Positions 52,529 to 63,036 of a stretch of DNA of 64,000 nucleotides are shown one piece after another. Positions within the stretch are counted from its first letter, which is position 1. Each line of letters opens with the position of its first letter. The DNA is from Nocardioides sp. B-3. GTDB lineage: Bacteria > Actinomycetota > Actinomycetes > Propionibacteriales > Nocardioidaceae. The stretch covers positions 1,488,001-1,552,000 of the forward strand of contig NZ_CP087968.1 of the NCBI RefSeq assembly GCF_024703895.1, given 5' to 3'. The position numbers were made by a program, and so were the translations under genes. The notes beneath the pieces are model-generated. The model had not been told where the DNA came from and made no database searches. It was given only the letters and a program-made list of their open reading frames with translations.

Positions 52529-52867
52529 CATTGAAGCTGCAGCGAGTGCGCCCGCGCTCGCTTGTCACAGCGGTGAGCCAGCCACATTCCTGCGCGAGAT
52601 CTTGTGGGTACGCCACCCCTCCCTCGCGAGTCGGCGGGGAAACGCCGGGGCGGGGGTGGGCCAGCCACATTCCACGGCCCGAAAATGTGGGTCACTCACC
52701 GCTGCCCGAGCGACAGGACGCGCTCGAGGTTGGGCCGTGGGGCCTGCGCCCGGCGGCGTACGGCGATCTCGAGGTCGTCGGGCACTGGCGGGCCTATCTC
52801 GACGACCCTATGCGCTACCTGCGTCACGTCCTGTGAAGGTCGGTCCGGAGGATGCCCGCCGCCGTCG
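52529..52867. other. Intergenic region with palindromic repeats; no secure gene
   Basis: Most of this 339-bp gap is taken by the inverted repeat at 52567-52708. A 49-codon frame from GTG 52687 to TGA 52836 (VGHSPLPERQDALEV to YLRHVL) has GC-rich third positions and might encode a small protein, but no start context or family supports it. Confidence 0.4.
52567..52708. repeat. Palindromic REP-like repeat
   Basis: CAGCGGTGAGCCAGCCACATT at the left is mirrored by AATGTGGGTCACTCACCGCTG at the right, with two mismatched positions in the middle; GCCAGCCACATTCC also recurs directly at about 52663. The form is that of a repetitive extragenic palindrome. Confidence 0.6.
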
Positions 52868-53354
52868 TCAAACCCGACGATGCGCGTCCCGGGCGACGAC
52901 GCGGGGGATGCCGACGAGCAGCACGAGCAGCACGAGCAGCGAGATACACATGGCTACCACGGCCTCGGTACGACCCGGGGCGACGTCGACGGCGAGGAAG
53001 GCGATGCCCGCCAGCAACAGGGCGATGAGAGCCAGCGCGAGCCCGGTCAGCACGTGCGCCGCCTCGACCAGCTCCGGCTTCGCCCCGCCGCCGAAGACGC
53101 GGCGGTGGATGGCGACCGGCGCCGGGGTCACCCCCGAGCGTCAGGAGCGCCAGCGCCAGCACCCCGACGTACCAACGCTGCTGGAACGCATCGAGGTCGG
53201 TGAAGCGCGACTGGAAGGGCAGCGACACCGGGAACGCCGCGAGCAGCTGGACGCCCGTCTGGCTGACCCTCAGCTCCCGGAGCAGGTCGGACCAGTGCCG
53301 GTCCGCGCGCTCCTCGGGGGTCTCGTCGCGTCCCGGCCGGTCGTCTCGCGCCAT
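52868..53354 (-). CDS. DUF6328-like membrane protein (one frame break)
   Basis: About 162 residues. ATG 53354 begins MARDDRPGRDETPEERADRH, a charged N-terminus, then LRELRVSQTGVQLLAAFPVS, a conserved block of the family, and four helices (WYVGVLALALLTLGG; LTGLALALIALLLAGIAFLA; AVVAMCISLLVLLVLLVGIP). A break lies near 53128. Function unknown. It is followed by the FetB-like gene on the same strand. Confidence 0.8.
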
Positions 53355-53405
53355 TCGTCGAGCGTACGGCGAATCAGCGGCGCCGCACCCTCTCTGGGGG
53401 TGACC

Positions 53406-54149
53406 TCATGACTCCGCACGCGCCATCACGACGTACGGCGAACGGCCGGCCAACCTCGTCACCACGATCGCCGTCGTGAGCATCGCCAGTGCGATCCCGG
53501 CCAGCACCACGAGCTGGAACTGCGCGGCCACCACCGGGGACGCGCCGCCGAACAGCGCGCCCACGAAGGCCCCGGGCAAGGTGACGAGCCCCGTCGAGCG
53601 GGTCTGGTCGAGGGTGGGCAGCAGCGCCTCGCGCGCGGCCTCGCGACCGATCTCGTCGTAGGCCCGGGCCGGCGTCGCGCCGAGCGAGAGCCGGGCCTCG
53701 ACCTCCTCGCGGCGCGCCCGCGCGTCGCGGACGAAGTTGCGACCGGACAGGGTGGCCGCGCTCATGGCGTTGCCGACGATGATGCCGGCCACCGCGACGA
53801 CGTAGCGCGCCTCGAGGTCGACGAGGCGCAGCGCGAAGACGAGCAGCAGCGTGACGGACGCACCGGCGAGGACCCCGATCAGCGCGAAGACCCGGCCTCG
53901 CGGGATCTCGGAGATCCGGCCGCCGGCGGTCCACGAGGCCGTGCTCAGCATCAGCACCACGAACAGCGCGACCGTCCGGGGCACGGCGAGCACCCCACGC
54001 AGGATCAGTGCGATCGCGGCCAGCTGCACCACTGCCCTCAGCATCGCGGTCAGCGGGAGCCAGCCGAGCGGGACGCGGGCAAGGCGCGCCGGGGCGAGCG
54101 TCGAGAGCGTCACGACGAGCAGCCCGAGTCCCCACCACAGGTAGTGCAC
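53406..54149 (-). CDS. FetB/UPF0014-family ABC permease
   Basis: An intact 247-residue protein from GTG 54149 (VHYLWWGLGLLVVTL). It has about seven helices and the family boxes GNAMSAATLSGRNF, RLSLGATPARAYDEI and TGLVTLPGAFVGALFGGASP. The family member in E. coli (FetB) is an iron exporter permease paired with FetA ATPase. No ATPase gene is adjacent here. The annotation of iron export is therefore tentative. Confidence 0.85.
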   Translation of the reverse strand: MHYLWWGLGLLVVTLSTLAPARLARVPLGWLPLTAMLRAVVQLAAIALILRGVLAVPRTVALFVVLMLSTASWTAGGRISEIPRGRVFALIGVLAGASVTLLLVFALRLVDLEARYVVAVAGIIVGNAMSAATLSGRNFVRDARARREEVEARLSLGATPARAYDEIGREAAREALLPTLDQTRSTGLVTLPGAFVGALFGGASPVVAAQFQLVVLAGIALAMLTTAIVVTRLAGRSPYVVMARAES

Positions 54150-54255
54150 GGATCGATCCTGCCCGAACGTGACTCGTGGCGGGACCCTTCGTTGTACGTC
54201 AAGACTGGTCGGTCTGCGCGCTCGGTGCCGGACATCCCCACGGAGGTTGACGATC

Positions 54256-55707
54256 GTGCGACTCAAGACCACTCTCGCGCTGGGCGCCGCCGCGCTCGTC
54301 ACGACGGCCAGTCTCGTGGCTCCCACCGGGCCCGCCGCCAACGCGGCCGAGGACCGCGCCAACGTGTCGGCCTTCCCGGCCAAGCAGCTGACCACCCTGT
54401 CCGGCTCCGTGCCGACCCCTGTGATGGTGCACGGTGCCACCCTCACCCGGGCCCAGTCGGCCGTCACCGCCACCGGGATGAAGAGGGTCACCAGCTTCCG
54501 CAAGATCGGCGTCGTCGTCGCGACCGGCACCGCGTCGCAGATCCGAAGCCGTCCGAAGCCAGCCCGGCGTGACCTACGTCGAGGGCAACCGGGGCATCGA
54601 GTTCTTCCAGGGACACCAGCAACGTCGCCACCCGCGGCTACGAGGCGACCCAGACCCTGACCGGCGCCGACGGCAACAAGCTGACCGGCAGGGGCGTGAG
54701 CGTCGCGGTCATCGACTCCGGTGTCGACCCGTCCCACCCGTACTTCAAGGAGGCCGACGGCAGCAGCGCGGTCGTCGCCAACCTGAAGACCCTCTGCGAC
54801 CCGCTGGAGGCGTTCTGCTCGGTGCAGAAGGTCCCCAACAGCGTCGACACCGACACCCTCTCGCTCGGCGGACACGGCACCCACGTCAACGGCATCGTTG
54901 CCGGTCGCCCGACGACCCTGTCGAGTGGCAAGAAGCTGCAGGGCGCGGCACCCGGCGCCAAGCTGGTGTCGATCTCGACCGGTGCCGGCATCGTGATCAT
55001 CGGCGCCGACGCCGCCCTCAACTGGGTGCTGGAGAACCACGCGGCGCCGTGCGGCGTGGGCGTCCCGGCGACCACCTGCCCGCCGATCAAGGTCACCAAC
55101 AACTCCTACGGTCCGACCGGTGGCGGCGACTTCGAGCCCGAGTCGGCGACCGTCAAGCTCCAGCGCGCTGGTCGCCGAGGGCGTGGTGACCGTCTGGGCC
55201 GCCGGCAACGACGGCGGCGACGGCCTCGAGAGCCTGACCAACCCGCCCGGCCGGGACCCGACCGGCGGCATCATCTCGGCCGCGTCCTACTACGACCAGG
55301 ACAACGGCACCCGCAACGGCGTCGTGTCCGACTTCTCCTCGCGCGGCGACGCCTCGCGCAGCCAGACCCGGCCCGACATCTCGGCGCCCGGCGAGAACAT
55401 CACCTCGTCGTGCCGCCTCTACCTCGTGATCTGCTCGACCGGCGGTGCGCCGGAGAACGGTCCGGGACTGCTCGACATCGGCACCTTCAACACCATCAGC
55501 GGTACGTCGATGGCCGCGCCTCACATCGCCGGGATCGTGGCCCAGCTCTTCCAGGCCAACCCGGCCGCGACCCCGGCCCGGGTCGAGGCCGCGATCAAGG
55601 CGACCGCTCACAAGTTCACCGACGGTTCCTCCTACGTCGGCGGGACGTCGTACGACAAGGGCTTCGGCCCGGTCGACGTCGTCGCCGCCGCCACAGCGAT
55701 CCGCTGA
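54256..55707 (+). CDS. Secreted subtilisin-family serine protease (three frame breaks)
   Basis: GTG 54256, 10 bp after GGAGG, begins a signal peptide (RLKTTLALGAAALVTTASLV...ANAA). A propeptide-like region is followed by a peptidase S8 domain with Asp in VSVAVIDSGVDPSHPYF, His in LSLGGHGTHVNGIVAGRP, the Asn box VTVWAAGNDGGDG and Ser in ISGTSMAAPHIAGIVAQLF. A Cys-containing loop (LCDPLEAFCSVQ) may form a disulfide. Breaks lie near 54545, 54612 and 55165. About 483 residues. Likely an extracellular protease with no membrane anchor. Confidence 0.93.
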
Positions 55708-55761
55708 AGGGGTCCGCGCTCAGGGGAAATGAGCGCGGTGCCCGAAGTGCCGGGGGCACGT

Positions 55762-55796
55762 GACGGCCGGCGCATCCACTGGATGCGCCGGCCGTC
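55762..55796 (+). terminator. Hairpin terminator after the subtilisin gene
   Basis: GACGGCCGGCGCATCC and GGATGCGCCGGCCGTC form a perfect 16-bp stem over an ACT loop, 55 bp after the stop. Confidence 0.9.
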
Positions 55797-55891
55797 CGAA
55801 CTTTCACCCAGTGGGGTGTTGGTCGCCCGTCGCCTCCGTGGCAGGTTCGTCAGGGACGCCCCACAGGGGACGTTCCGACGAAGGGATCCTC

Positions 55892-56065
55892 ATGGGACTC
55901 GACGACAAGATCAAGAACAAGGTGGAAGACCTCACCGGCAAGGCCAAGGAAGGCACCGGCAAGGCGACTGACGACGAGTCGCTCGAGGCCGAGGGCCGCG
56001 GTGACCGTGCCTCCGCCGACATCAAGCAGGCCGGCGAGAAGGTCAAGGACGCCTTCAAGCACTGA
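55892..56065 (+). CDS. CsbD-family stress protein
   Basis: An intact 57-residue acidic/lysine-rich protein (MGLDDKIKNKVEDLTGKAKE...DIKQAGEKVKDAFKH). The KxxxLxGKxKExxGK pattern is the CsbD signature. Members are often induced by general stress sigma factors. It stands alone between the subtilisin and recC. The ribosome site is weak (AAGGGATCC). Confidence 0.93.
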   Translation: MGLDDKIKNKVEDLTGKAKEGTGKATDDESLEAEGRGDRASADIKQAGEKVKDAFKH

Positions 56066-56163
56066 GCCTCTTCCACCCACGGGACACCGACTCGAGCAGC
56101 TCGGTGTCCCGTTCGGCATTCTCGGTGAGCGGGCTTGTCGGTGGTGGGTGGCAGGCTGCCGCC

Positions 56164-59100
56164 ATGGCAGTTCACGTCCACATCGTGGAGCGGACCGACG
56201 CCCCGGCCGACGGCCCGGCGTCGCTGCTCGCGACCCCGCTGGCTGATCCGTTCGCCCGCGAGGTCGTGGTCGTGCCCGCGCGGGGTGTGGAGCGGTGGCT
56301 GACCCAGCGGCTGTCGCACCGGCTCGGGGTTGGCTCGCGGACCGGCGACGGCGTGTGCGCGGGCGTCGACTTCGTGACGCCGCACTCCCTCGTCTCGATG
56401 CTGCTCGACAAGGACGCCGACGACCCCCGGGACCCCGACCGGCTCGCCCGGCCGTTGCTCGACGTCATCGACTCGGTGATGGGCGAGGCCGGGTTCGCCG
56501 ACCTGACCACGCACCTCGGCGGCGGCGACCCTTCCGACGACCGCTCGACCCGTCGCTATGCCGTGGCGCGCAGGCTGGCGGGCCTCTTCCATTCCTATGC
56601 GGTCCAGCGACCCACGCTGATCACCGACTGGCGCGAGGGGCGCGACACCGACGGGGCGGGCGGCGCGCTCGAGGACGACCTGCGCTGGCAGGCGTCCCTG
56701 TGGCGTCGGCTCCTCGAGCGGATGGAGACGCCCCCGCCCGACGTGCGGCTGGCCACGACGATCGAGCGGCTGCGCACCGGTGGCGCCGATCTCGACCTGC
56801 CCCCGCGACTCTCGCTCTTCGGCCACACCCGGCTGCCCGAGACCGAGGTGGCGCTCCCGGACGCACTCGGCGCGCTGCGCGACGTGCACCTCTGGCTGCC
56901 GCAGGCGTCCCCGACCCTGTGGGGCGCGTTGTCCTCCTCGGCGGGTCCGGTGCCGCGCGCGCAGGGATGAGTCTGCCAACCCGGTCGGGCATCCGCTCCT
57001 CGGTTCGCTGGGGCGTGACTCGCGCGAGCTGCGGCGCGCGCTCGGCGCCGTACGCACGGTGAATGCGGGTTCCGTGAGCGCACCGCCGGACACGCTGCTC
57101 GGGTGGTTGCAGTCCGACCTGCGGGCCAACGCCGCACCCGACGCGTCGCTGCGGGCGTCACGGACCGCCGTCGACGACTCGGTGCAGGTGCACGCCTGCC
57201 ACGGGTCGGCGCGCCAGTCGACGTGCTGCGAGAGGTGCTGGTCGGGCTGCTCGCCGACGACCCCACGCTCGAGCCGCGCGACATCCCGGTGATGTGTCCC
57301 GACATCGAGACCTATGCCCCGCTGATCTCCGCGGGGTTCGGGCTCGCCGACATCGCCGAGGGGCAGGGGCACCCGGCCCACCAGCTGCGGGTGCGGCTCG
57401 CCGACCGGTCGCTCGGTGCCACCAACCCGCTGCTCGGCGTCGCCGCCCAGCTCGTCGAGCTGGTGCGCGGACGCTTGACCGCCACCCGGGTGCTCGACCT
57501 CGCCGGCAGCGACCCCGTGCGAGCCCGGTTCGGCTTCGGTGACGACGCCCTCGAGCGCATGGCCCAGTGGGTCGGGGAGGCCGGCATCCGGTGGGGCTAC
57601 GACGCCGACCACCGTGCGGAGTTCGGGCTCGGCGGGCTCTCGGCGAACACATGGGCGGCCGGCATCCGTCGCGTGCTGCTGGGGGCGGCCATGTCGGGGC
57701 TGGACCACCGCCGGGTCGCGGGCGCGCTGCCCATCGACGACGTCAGCGACGGTGACCCGGAGCTCGCCGGCCGCTTCGCCGAGTTCATCTCCCGGCTGCA
57801 CACGTTCCTGTCCGGGGCCGAGGCGGCGCGCACTGTCGCGGAGTGGACGCGGGTGCTGGGCGACGGCGTGCACCAGCTGACCGCCACCGCGCTCGACGAC
57901 AGCTGGCAGATCGCCCAGTTCGACCGCGAGCTCGCGCGGATCGCCGCCGGAGCCGCGGGCAAGGAGACGCTGCTGCGCCAGTCCGACGTGCGGGCGCTGC
58001 TCCAGCAACGGCTGCGCGGGCGACCGACCCGCTCCAACTTCCGCACCGGCACCCTCACCGTCTGCACGATGGTGCCGATGCGCTCCGTGCCGCACCGCGT
58101 CGTGTGCCCGGTCGGGCTCGACGACGGAGTCTTCCCGCGCGCCACCGGGGTCGACGGCGACGACGTGCTGGCCCGCAACCCCCGCACCGGCGAGGCGGGA
58201 CGTGCGGTCCGAGGACCGCCAGCTGCTGCTCGACGCCATCGCCGCGACCACCGAGACGCTGGTGATCACCTACACCGGACGCGGCGAGCACAACGGCGCG
58301 GAGCGACCGCCCGCCGTGCCGCTCGGCGAGCTTCTCGACGCCCTCGACCGCACGGCCGCCGCACCGGTGCGCGGTCACGTGCTGACCCAGCACCCGCTGC
58401 AGCCCTTCGACGAGGACAACCTGGTGCCGGGACGCCTGCGGGGGGATCGCCCCTTCACCTTCGACCGGTCGGCGCTGGCCGGTGCACAGGCCGCGCGCGG
58501 CGAGCGGGCGGTCGTGCGCGAGCTGGTGCCGACGGCGCTGGCGGCTGTCGACCCACCGGCCACCGAGGTGTCGCTGGCCGACCTGCAGGACTTCTTCAAG
58601 CACCCGGTGCAAGGTTTCCTGCGGCGGAGGTTGCGGATCACCGGGCCCTACGACGCCGATGAGGTCAAGGACGCCATCCCGATCACCCTCGATGCTCTCG
58701 AGCAGTGGGCCGCCGGCGACCACCGGCGACGGCCGTGCTCGGCGGCGCCGACGCAAACGCCGTCGGCGAGGCGATCAGGGCGGGCGGGGCGCTGCCGCCC
58801 GGGGCGCTGGGCAAGGGTGTCCTCGACGGCATCATCACCAAGGTCCGGCCTCTCGTGCTCAGCGCGCTGAGCCTGCAGGGCGGCGACCGGCGCACGCTCG
58901 ACGTCGACATCGACCCGGGCGACCGGCGGGTCACCGGCACGGTCGGCGACATCTTCGGCAACAGCCTCGGTCGCGGTGTCCTTCTCCAACCTCGGCGCGA
59001 AGCACCGGCTGGCCGCGTGGCTCAACGCGGTGGCGCTCGGCGGGGCCGGCCCGACGAGAACTGGACGGCGCACACGATCGGCAAGCACCGCTCCGGCGGC

Positions 59101-59501
59101 CGGTCGCGATGATCCGCCCGCTCGCCGAGCACGACGCGCGGGCGTGGCTGCGCGAGGTCGTCGCGCTCTACGAAGCCGGGCTCCGTGAGCCGCTGCCGTT
59201 GCCGGTCAAGACCTCACTGGCGTGGGCCGAGGAGTTCCGGCGCACCCGGGGCGGCAGCGACGGCGACCCCGATGCGCGCGGTCGGGCCGAGTGGACGACG
59301 CCGCGCTTCAACGACGCCGGCTTCCCCAAGGAGGACTCCGACGTGTGGCACGTCCGCGTGTTCGGGGAGCACGCCGACTACGACCTGCTCGCGTCTCCGT
59401 TGCGTGCGGGCGAGGACGGCCCGGCTCCGCACCGGCTGGGTCACTACGCGTGGCGGCTGTGGAGCCCGGTCCTCGACAACGAACAGATCCGGGGACTGTA
59501 G
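56164..59501 (+). CDS. recC: Exodeoxyribonuclease V gamma subunit, RecC (frame breaks)
   Basis: About 1112 residues. ATG 56164 begins MAVHVHIVERTDAPADGPAS. Family features: REVVVVPARGVERWLTQRLS near the N-terminus, a hinge ARRLAGLFHSYAVQRPTLIT, RLSLFGHTRLPETEVALPDA, then DIPVMCPDIETYAPLISAGF, ANTWAAGIRRVLLGAAM and TLTVCTMVPMRSVPHRVVCP. The C-terminal half holds an inactive nuclease-like fold. Breaks lie near 56955, 57205, 58200, 58730, 58975 and 59060. RecC recognises Chi and scaffolds RecBCD. It directly precedes recB apart from a 218-bp element. Confidence 0.92.
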
Positions 59502-59718
59502 GCCATGCCTCCCAATTCCATGGCCTGCTGCGCGTCGTTAGGCACGCACGCTGGCTGCGTTGTCGTCAGTCGCCATGACTCCGTCATGTCTCCCTCCTCC
59601 GCCAAGCCACCACCCCAACAGATCGCTCGCTACGCTCCCCGATCCGCCGGGGACCCCGGAGGTGCCATCGCACGCCCCGAACGACGCTCGCGACGGCCGA
59701 GAATTGGGAGGCATGGCC
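59501..59718. mobile_element. 218-bp element with 18-bp perfect terminal inverted repeats, between recC and recB
   Basis: GGCCATGCCTCCCAATTC at 59501-59518 and its exact complement at 59701-59718 bound the element. The first base completes the recC stop TAG and the last lies 3 bp before recB ATG 59721. The interior has a second inner pair (GCGTCGTT near 59532, AACGACGC near 59681). The right end supplies GGGAGG as the likely recB ribosome site. It has no transposase: MITE-like or REP/BIME-like. Confidence 0.8.
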
Positions 59719-59720
59719 TG

Positions 59721-62700
59721 ATGGACACCTTCGACATCACCCGCGACCTCGCGCCCGGCATCACACTGCTGGAGGCGAGCGCCGGCACCGGCAAGACTCG
59801 GACGATCGCCGCGCTCGTGACCAAGCACGTCGCCGCCGGCTCGGTCGGGCTCGAGGAGATGCTGGTCGTCACCTTCACCCGCGCCGCCAGCCGGGAGCTG
59901 CGCGAGCGGGTGCGCGCCCAGCTCGACGAGGCCGTGCAGGTGCTCACCGACCCATCCGCACGCGAGGCCGACAATCGCTTGCACGAATGGCTGCTGACCG
60001 GCGACGACGTCGAGCTGGCCGCTCGACTGCGACGACTCACCTCCGCCCTCGTCTCCTTCGACGGTGCCACCATCGCGACGATCCACCAGTTCTGCCAGCT
60101 CGTGCTGCGCAGCCTCGGCGTCGCCGGCGACACCGACTCCGGCGCCACGCTCGTCGAGGACCCGGAACAGCTGACGTCCGAGGTGGTCGATGACCTCTAC
60201 CTCGCCGGCTTCGGCGACCGGAGTCGCCGCCGTGGACGCGCACCCGGGCCCTCTCGCTGGCGCGGGAGGTCGTCGGCGATCCGCGGGCGGTGATCGAGCC
60301 CGTCGCCGTACTCACCGAGGCACCGGACTCTCCTGCCGCGATGCGGGTCCGGTTCGCGAATGCCGTCCTCGACGAGGTGGAGCGCCGCAAGCGTCGGCTC
60401 GGTGTGCTCAGCTACGACGACCTGCTCAGCCAGCTGGCCGACGCTCTCACCGGACTCGACGCCCCCGCCCGCGCGGGATGCGCCGACGCTGGAAGTTCGT
60501 GCTGATCGACGAGTTCCGGGACACCGACCCGGTGCAGTGGCAGGTCTTCGAGCGGGCCTTCGCCGACTCGACCACGATGGTGCTGATCGGCGACCCGAAG
60601 CAGGCCATCTATGCCTTCCGCGGCGGCGACATCGTCACCTACCTCGCGGCCGCAGATGCGGCGCGCACCACCCAGACGCTCGGGATCAACTGGCGCTCCG
60701 ACAAGCCGTTGCTCGACGGGCTCCGGAGCCGTGCTGCAGGGCGCGACCCTCGGCGACCCGCGCATCGCCGTACACCCCGTCGAGGCGCACCACGAGACGT
60801 CCCGCCTCGCGGGTGCGGGTGCGCCGTTCCGGCTTCGTGTCGTACGGCGAAGCGAGCTCGGCAAGGGTCCGAAGTCCAAGCCCCCGGTGGCCCTGTGGCG
60901 CGATCACGTCATCACGGACGCGGCCCATGACATCAAGCGACTGATCCAGAGTGGCGCGACGTTCGAGGGCCGCCCGCTGGTGCCCGGCGACATCGCAGTG
61001 CTGGCCGCGCGGCGCAGCGAGCTCGAGGCCACGCAGGAGGCGCTCCTCGCCGTGGGCGTGCCGTCGGTCATCAACGCGGGCGGCTCGGTCTTCCACACGC
61101 CGGCCGCCGACGAGTGGGTGGCGCTGCTCGAGGCGCTGGAACAGCCACACCGCTCCGACCGGGTGCGAGCAGCGGCACTGACGTCGTTCTTCGGCTGTTC
61201 CGCTGAGGCGCTCGATGCCGGTGGCGACGAGCTGACCGACTCCCCGGCCGACCGGATCCGCACGCTCACCGACGTCTTCACGACCCGGGGCGTCGCGGCG
61301 GTGCTCGAGGTGACGGTGGTCGCCGGCCTGACCGCGCGGGTGCTCGGTCGCGTCAGCGGCGAGCGCACGCTGACCGACCTCCGCCACATCGGCGAGGCGC
61401 TGCACCGCGTCAGCGTCGAGGACCGGCTCGGCATCGTCGGGCTGCTCGGCTGGCTGCGCGAGCAGGTCGCCGACGACAAGGTCGAGGTCGCCTCCGAGCG
61501 GACACGACGACTCGACTCCGACGCCGCGGCCGTGCAGCTGGTCACCATCCACGGCAGCAAGGGCCCGGAGTACCCCGTCGTCTACCTCCCGACCCTGTGG
61601 AACCGCTACGTCGGCAACGACCCCGAGATCCCGCTCTTCCACGACGACTCCGGTCGGCGGTGTCGCGACGTCGGTGGCCGCAGTCCCTTCCACCGGCACT
61701 CCGTCGCCCGGCACTGGCGCGAGGACGCCGGCGAGTCGCTGCGACTGCTCTATGTCGCGATGACGCGCGCCCAGTCCCAGTCGTCGCGTGGTACGCCGCC
61801 GCCGAGCGCAACACGCCGGCGTCGCCGCTGCACCGGATGCTCTTCGGGCGGCGCCCGCAGGGAGAGGTGGTGCCGGACGAGCAGGCGCTCGTCTCCGAGG
61901 ACCGGCTGCTCGAGATCCTCGGGCACTGGCAGGCCGCCGGCGGACCCTCGGTCGAGGTGTCGGACCTGACCCCGCCCGACCCGACTCCGCTGGAACGGTC
62001 GTCCGACACACTCGCGGTGCGGTCGTTCACGCGGTCGGTCGACACGACCCGGCGGCGGACGTCCTATTCGTCATTGTCGGCCGCGAGTGCGGCCCACGGC
62101 GATGCCGGTTGGTCCGAACCCCTGTCCGAGCCGGAGGACGTGCCGGAGGTCGGCGACGCCCCTCGTGCTGGGTGAGAGCGGCCCGCCCGATGTCGAGACC
62201 GCGGCGGTGCCGTCGCCGATGGCTTCTCTTCCGGTGGGGGCGACGTTCGGCTCGCTCGTGCACGCCGTGCTCGAGCACGCGGACCCCGCGGCGACCGACT
62301 TCCGCGCCGAGCTGCTGGGACACATCACCGAGCAGCTGGTCTGGTGGCCGGTCGACCTGTCCACCGACGAGCTCGCCGATGCGCTGGTCTCCGTGTGCCG
62401 CAGCCCGCTCGGGCCGTTGGCCGACGACCTGACCCTGCTCGACCTGCGACTCCCCGACCGGCTGCGTGAGCTGGACTTCGAGCTCCCGTTGGCGGGGGTG
62501 ACGTGGCGGGCTACCCCACCGTCGAAGTGCGACTGGGCGACCTCGCTCCCCTGCTTCGGCGACACCTGCCCGCCGGCGACCCGGTGCTGTCCTACGCCGA
62601 CACCCTCGACCACGACCCAGACCTCGCGGACCAGCCGTTGCGCGGCTACCTCACCGGGTCGATCGACGTGGTGCTGCGGGTGGGCGGGCGGTTCCTGACC

Positions 62701-63036
62701 GTCGACTACAAGACCAACTGGCTCGGTGACTCGGACGCGCCGCTGTCGGCCCACGACTACCGCCCGGCGGTGCTCGACGAGGCGATGGGTCACTCCGACT
62801 ACCCGCTCCAGGCCCTGCTCTACACCGTGGTGCTGCACCGGTTCCTGCGCTGGCGACTGCCCGGCTACGACCCGGCCACGCACCTCGGCGGCGTGCTGTA
62901 CCTCTACCTCCGCGGCATGTGCGGACCGGAGACGCCGTTGATCGACGGCGCCCCGTGCGGCGTCTTCGCGTGGCGGCCGCCTGTGGCGCTCGTCGAGGAA
63001 CTGTCCGCCCTGCTGGATGGAGCTGCCACCTCATGA
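59721..63036 (+). CDS. recB: Exodeoxyribonuclease V beta subunit, RecB (frame breaks)
   Basis: About 1105 residues. ATG 59721 begins [20 protein letters not shown]. UvrD-type helicase motifs: Walker [36 protein letters not shown], motif [60 protein letters not shown]. The C-terminal nuclease has [14 protein letters not shown] (His), GSIDVVLR (Asp) and [11 protein letters not shown] (Asp/Lys). Breaks lie near 60228, 60472, 60725, 61785, 62170 and 62510. An alternative in-frame start within the 218-bp element would add 72 residues. It ends ATGA, overlapping recD. Confidence 0.93.
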
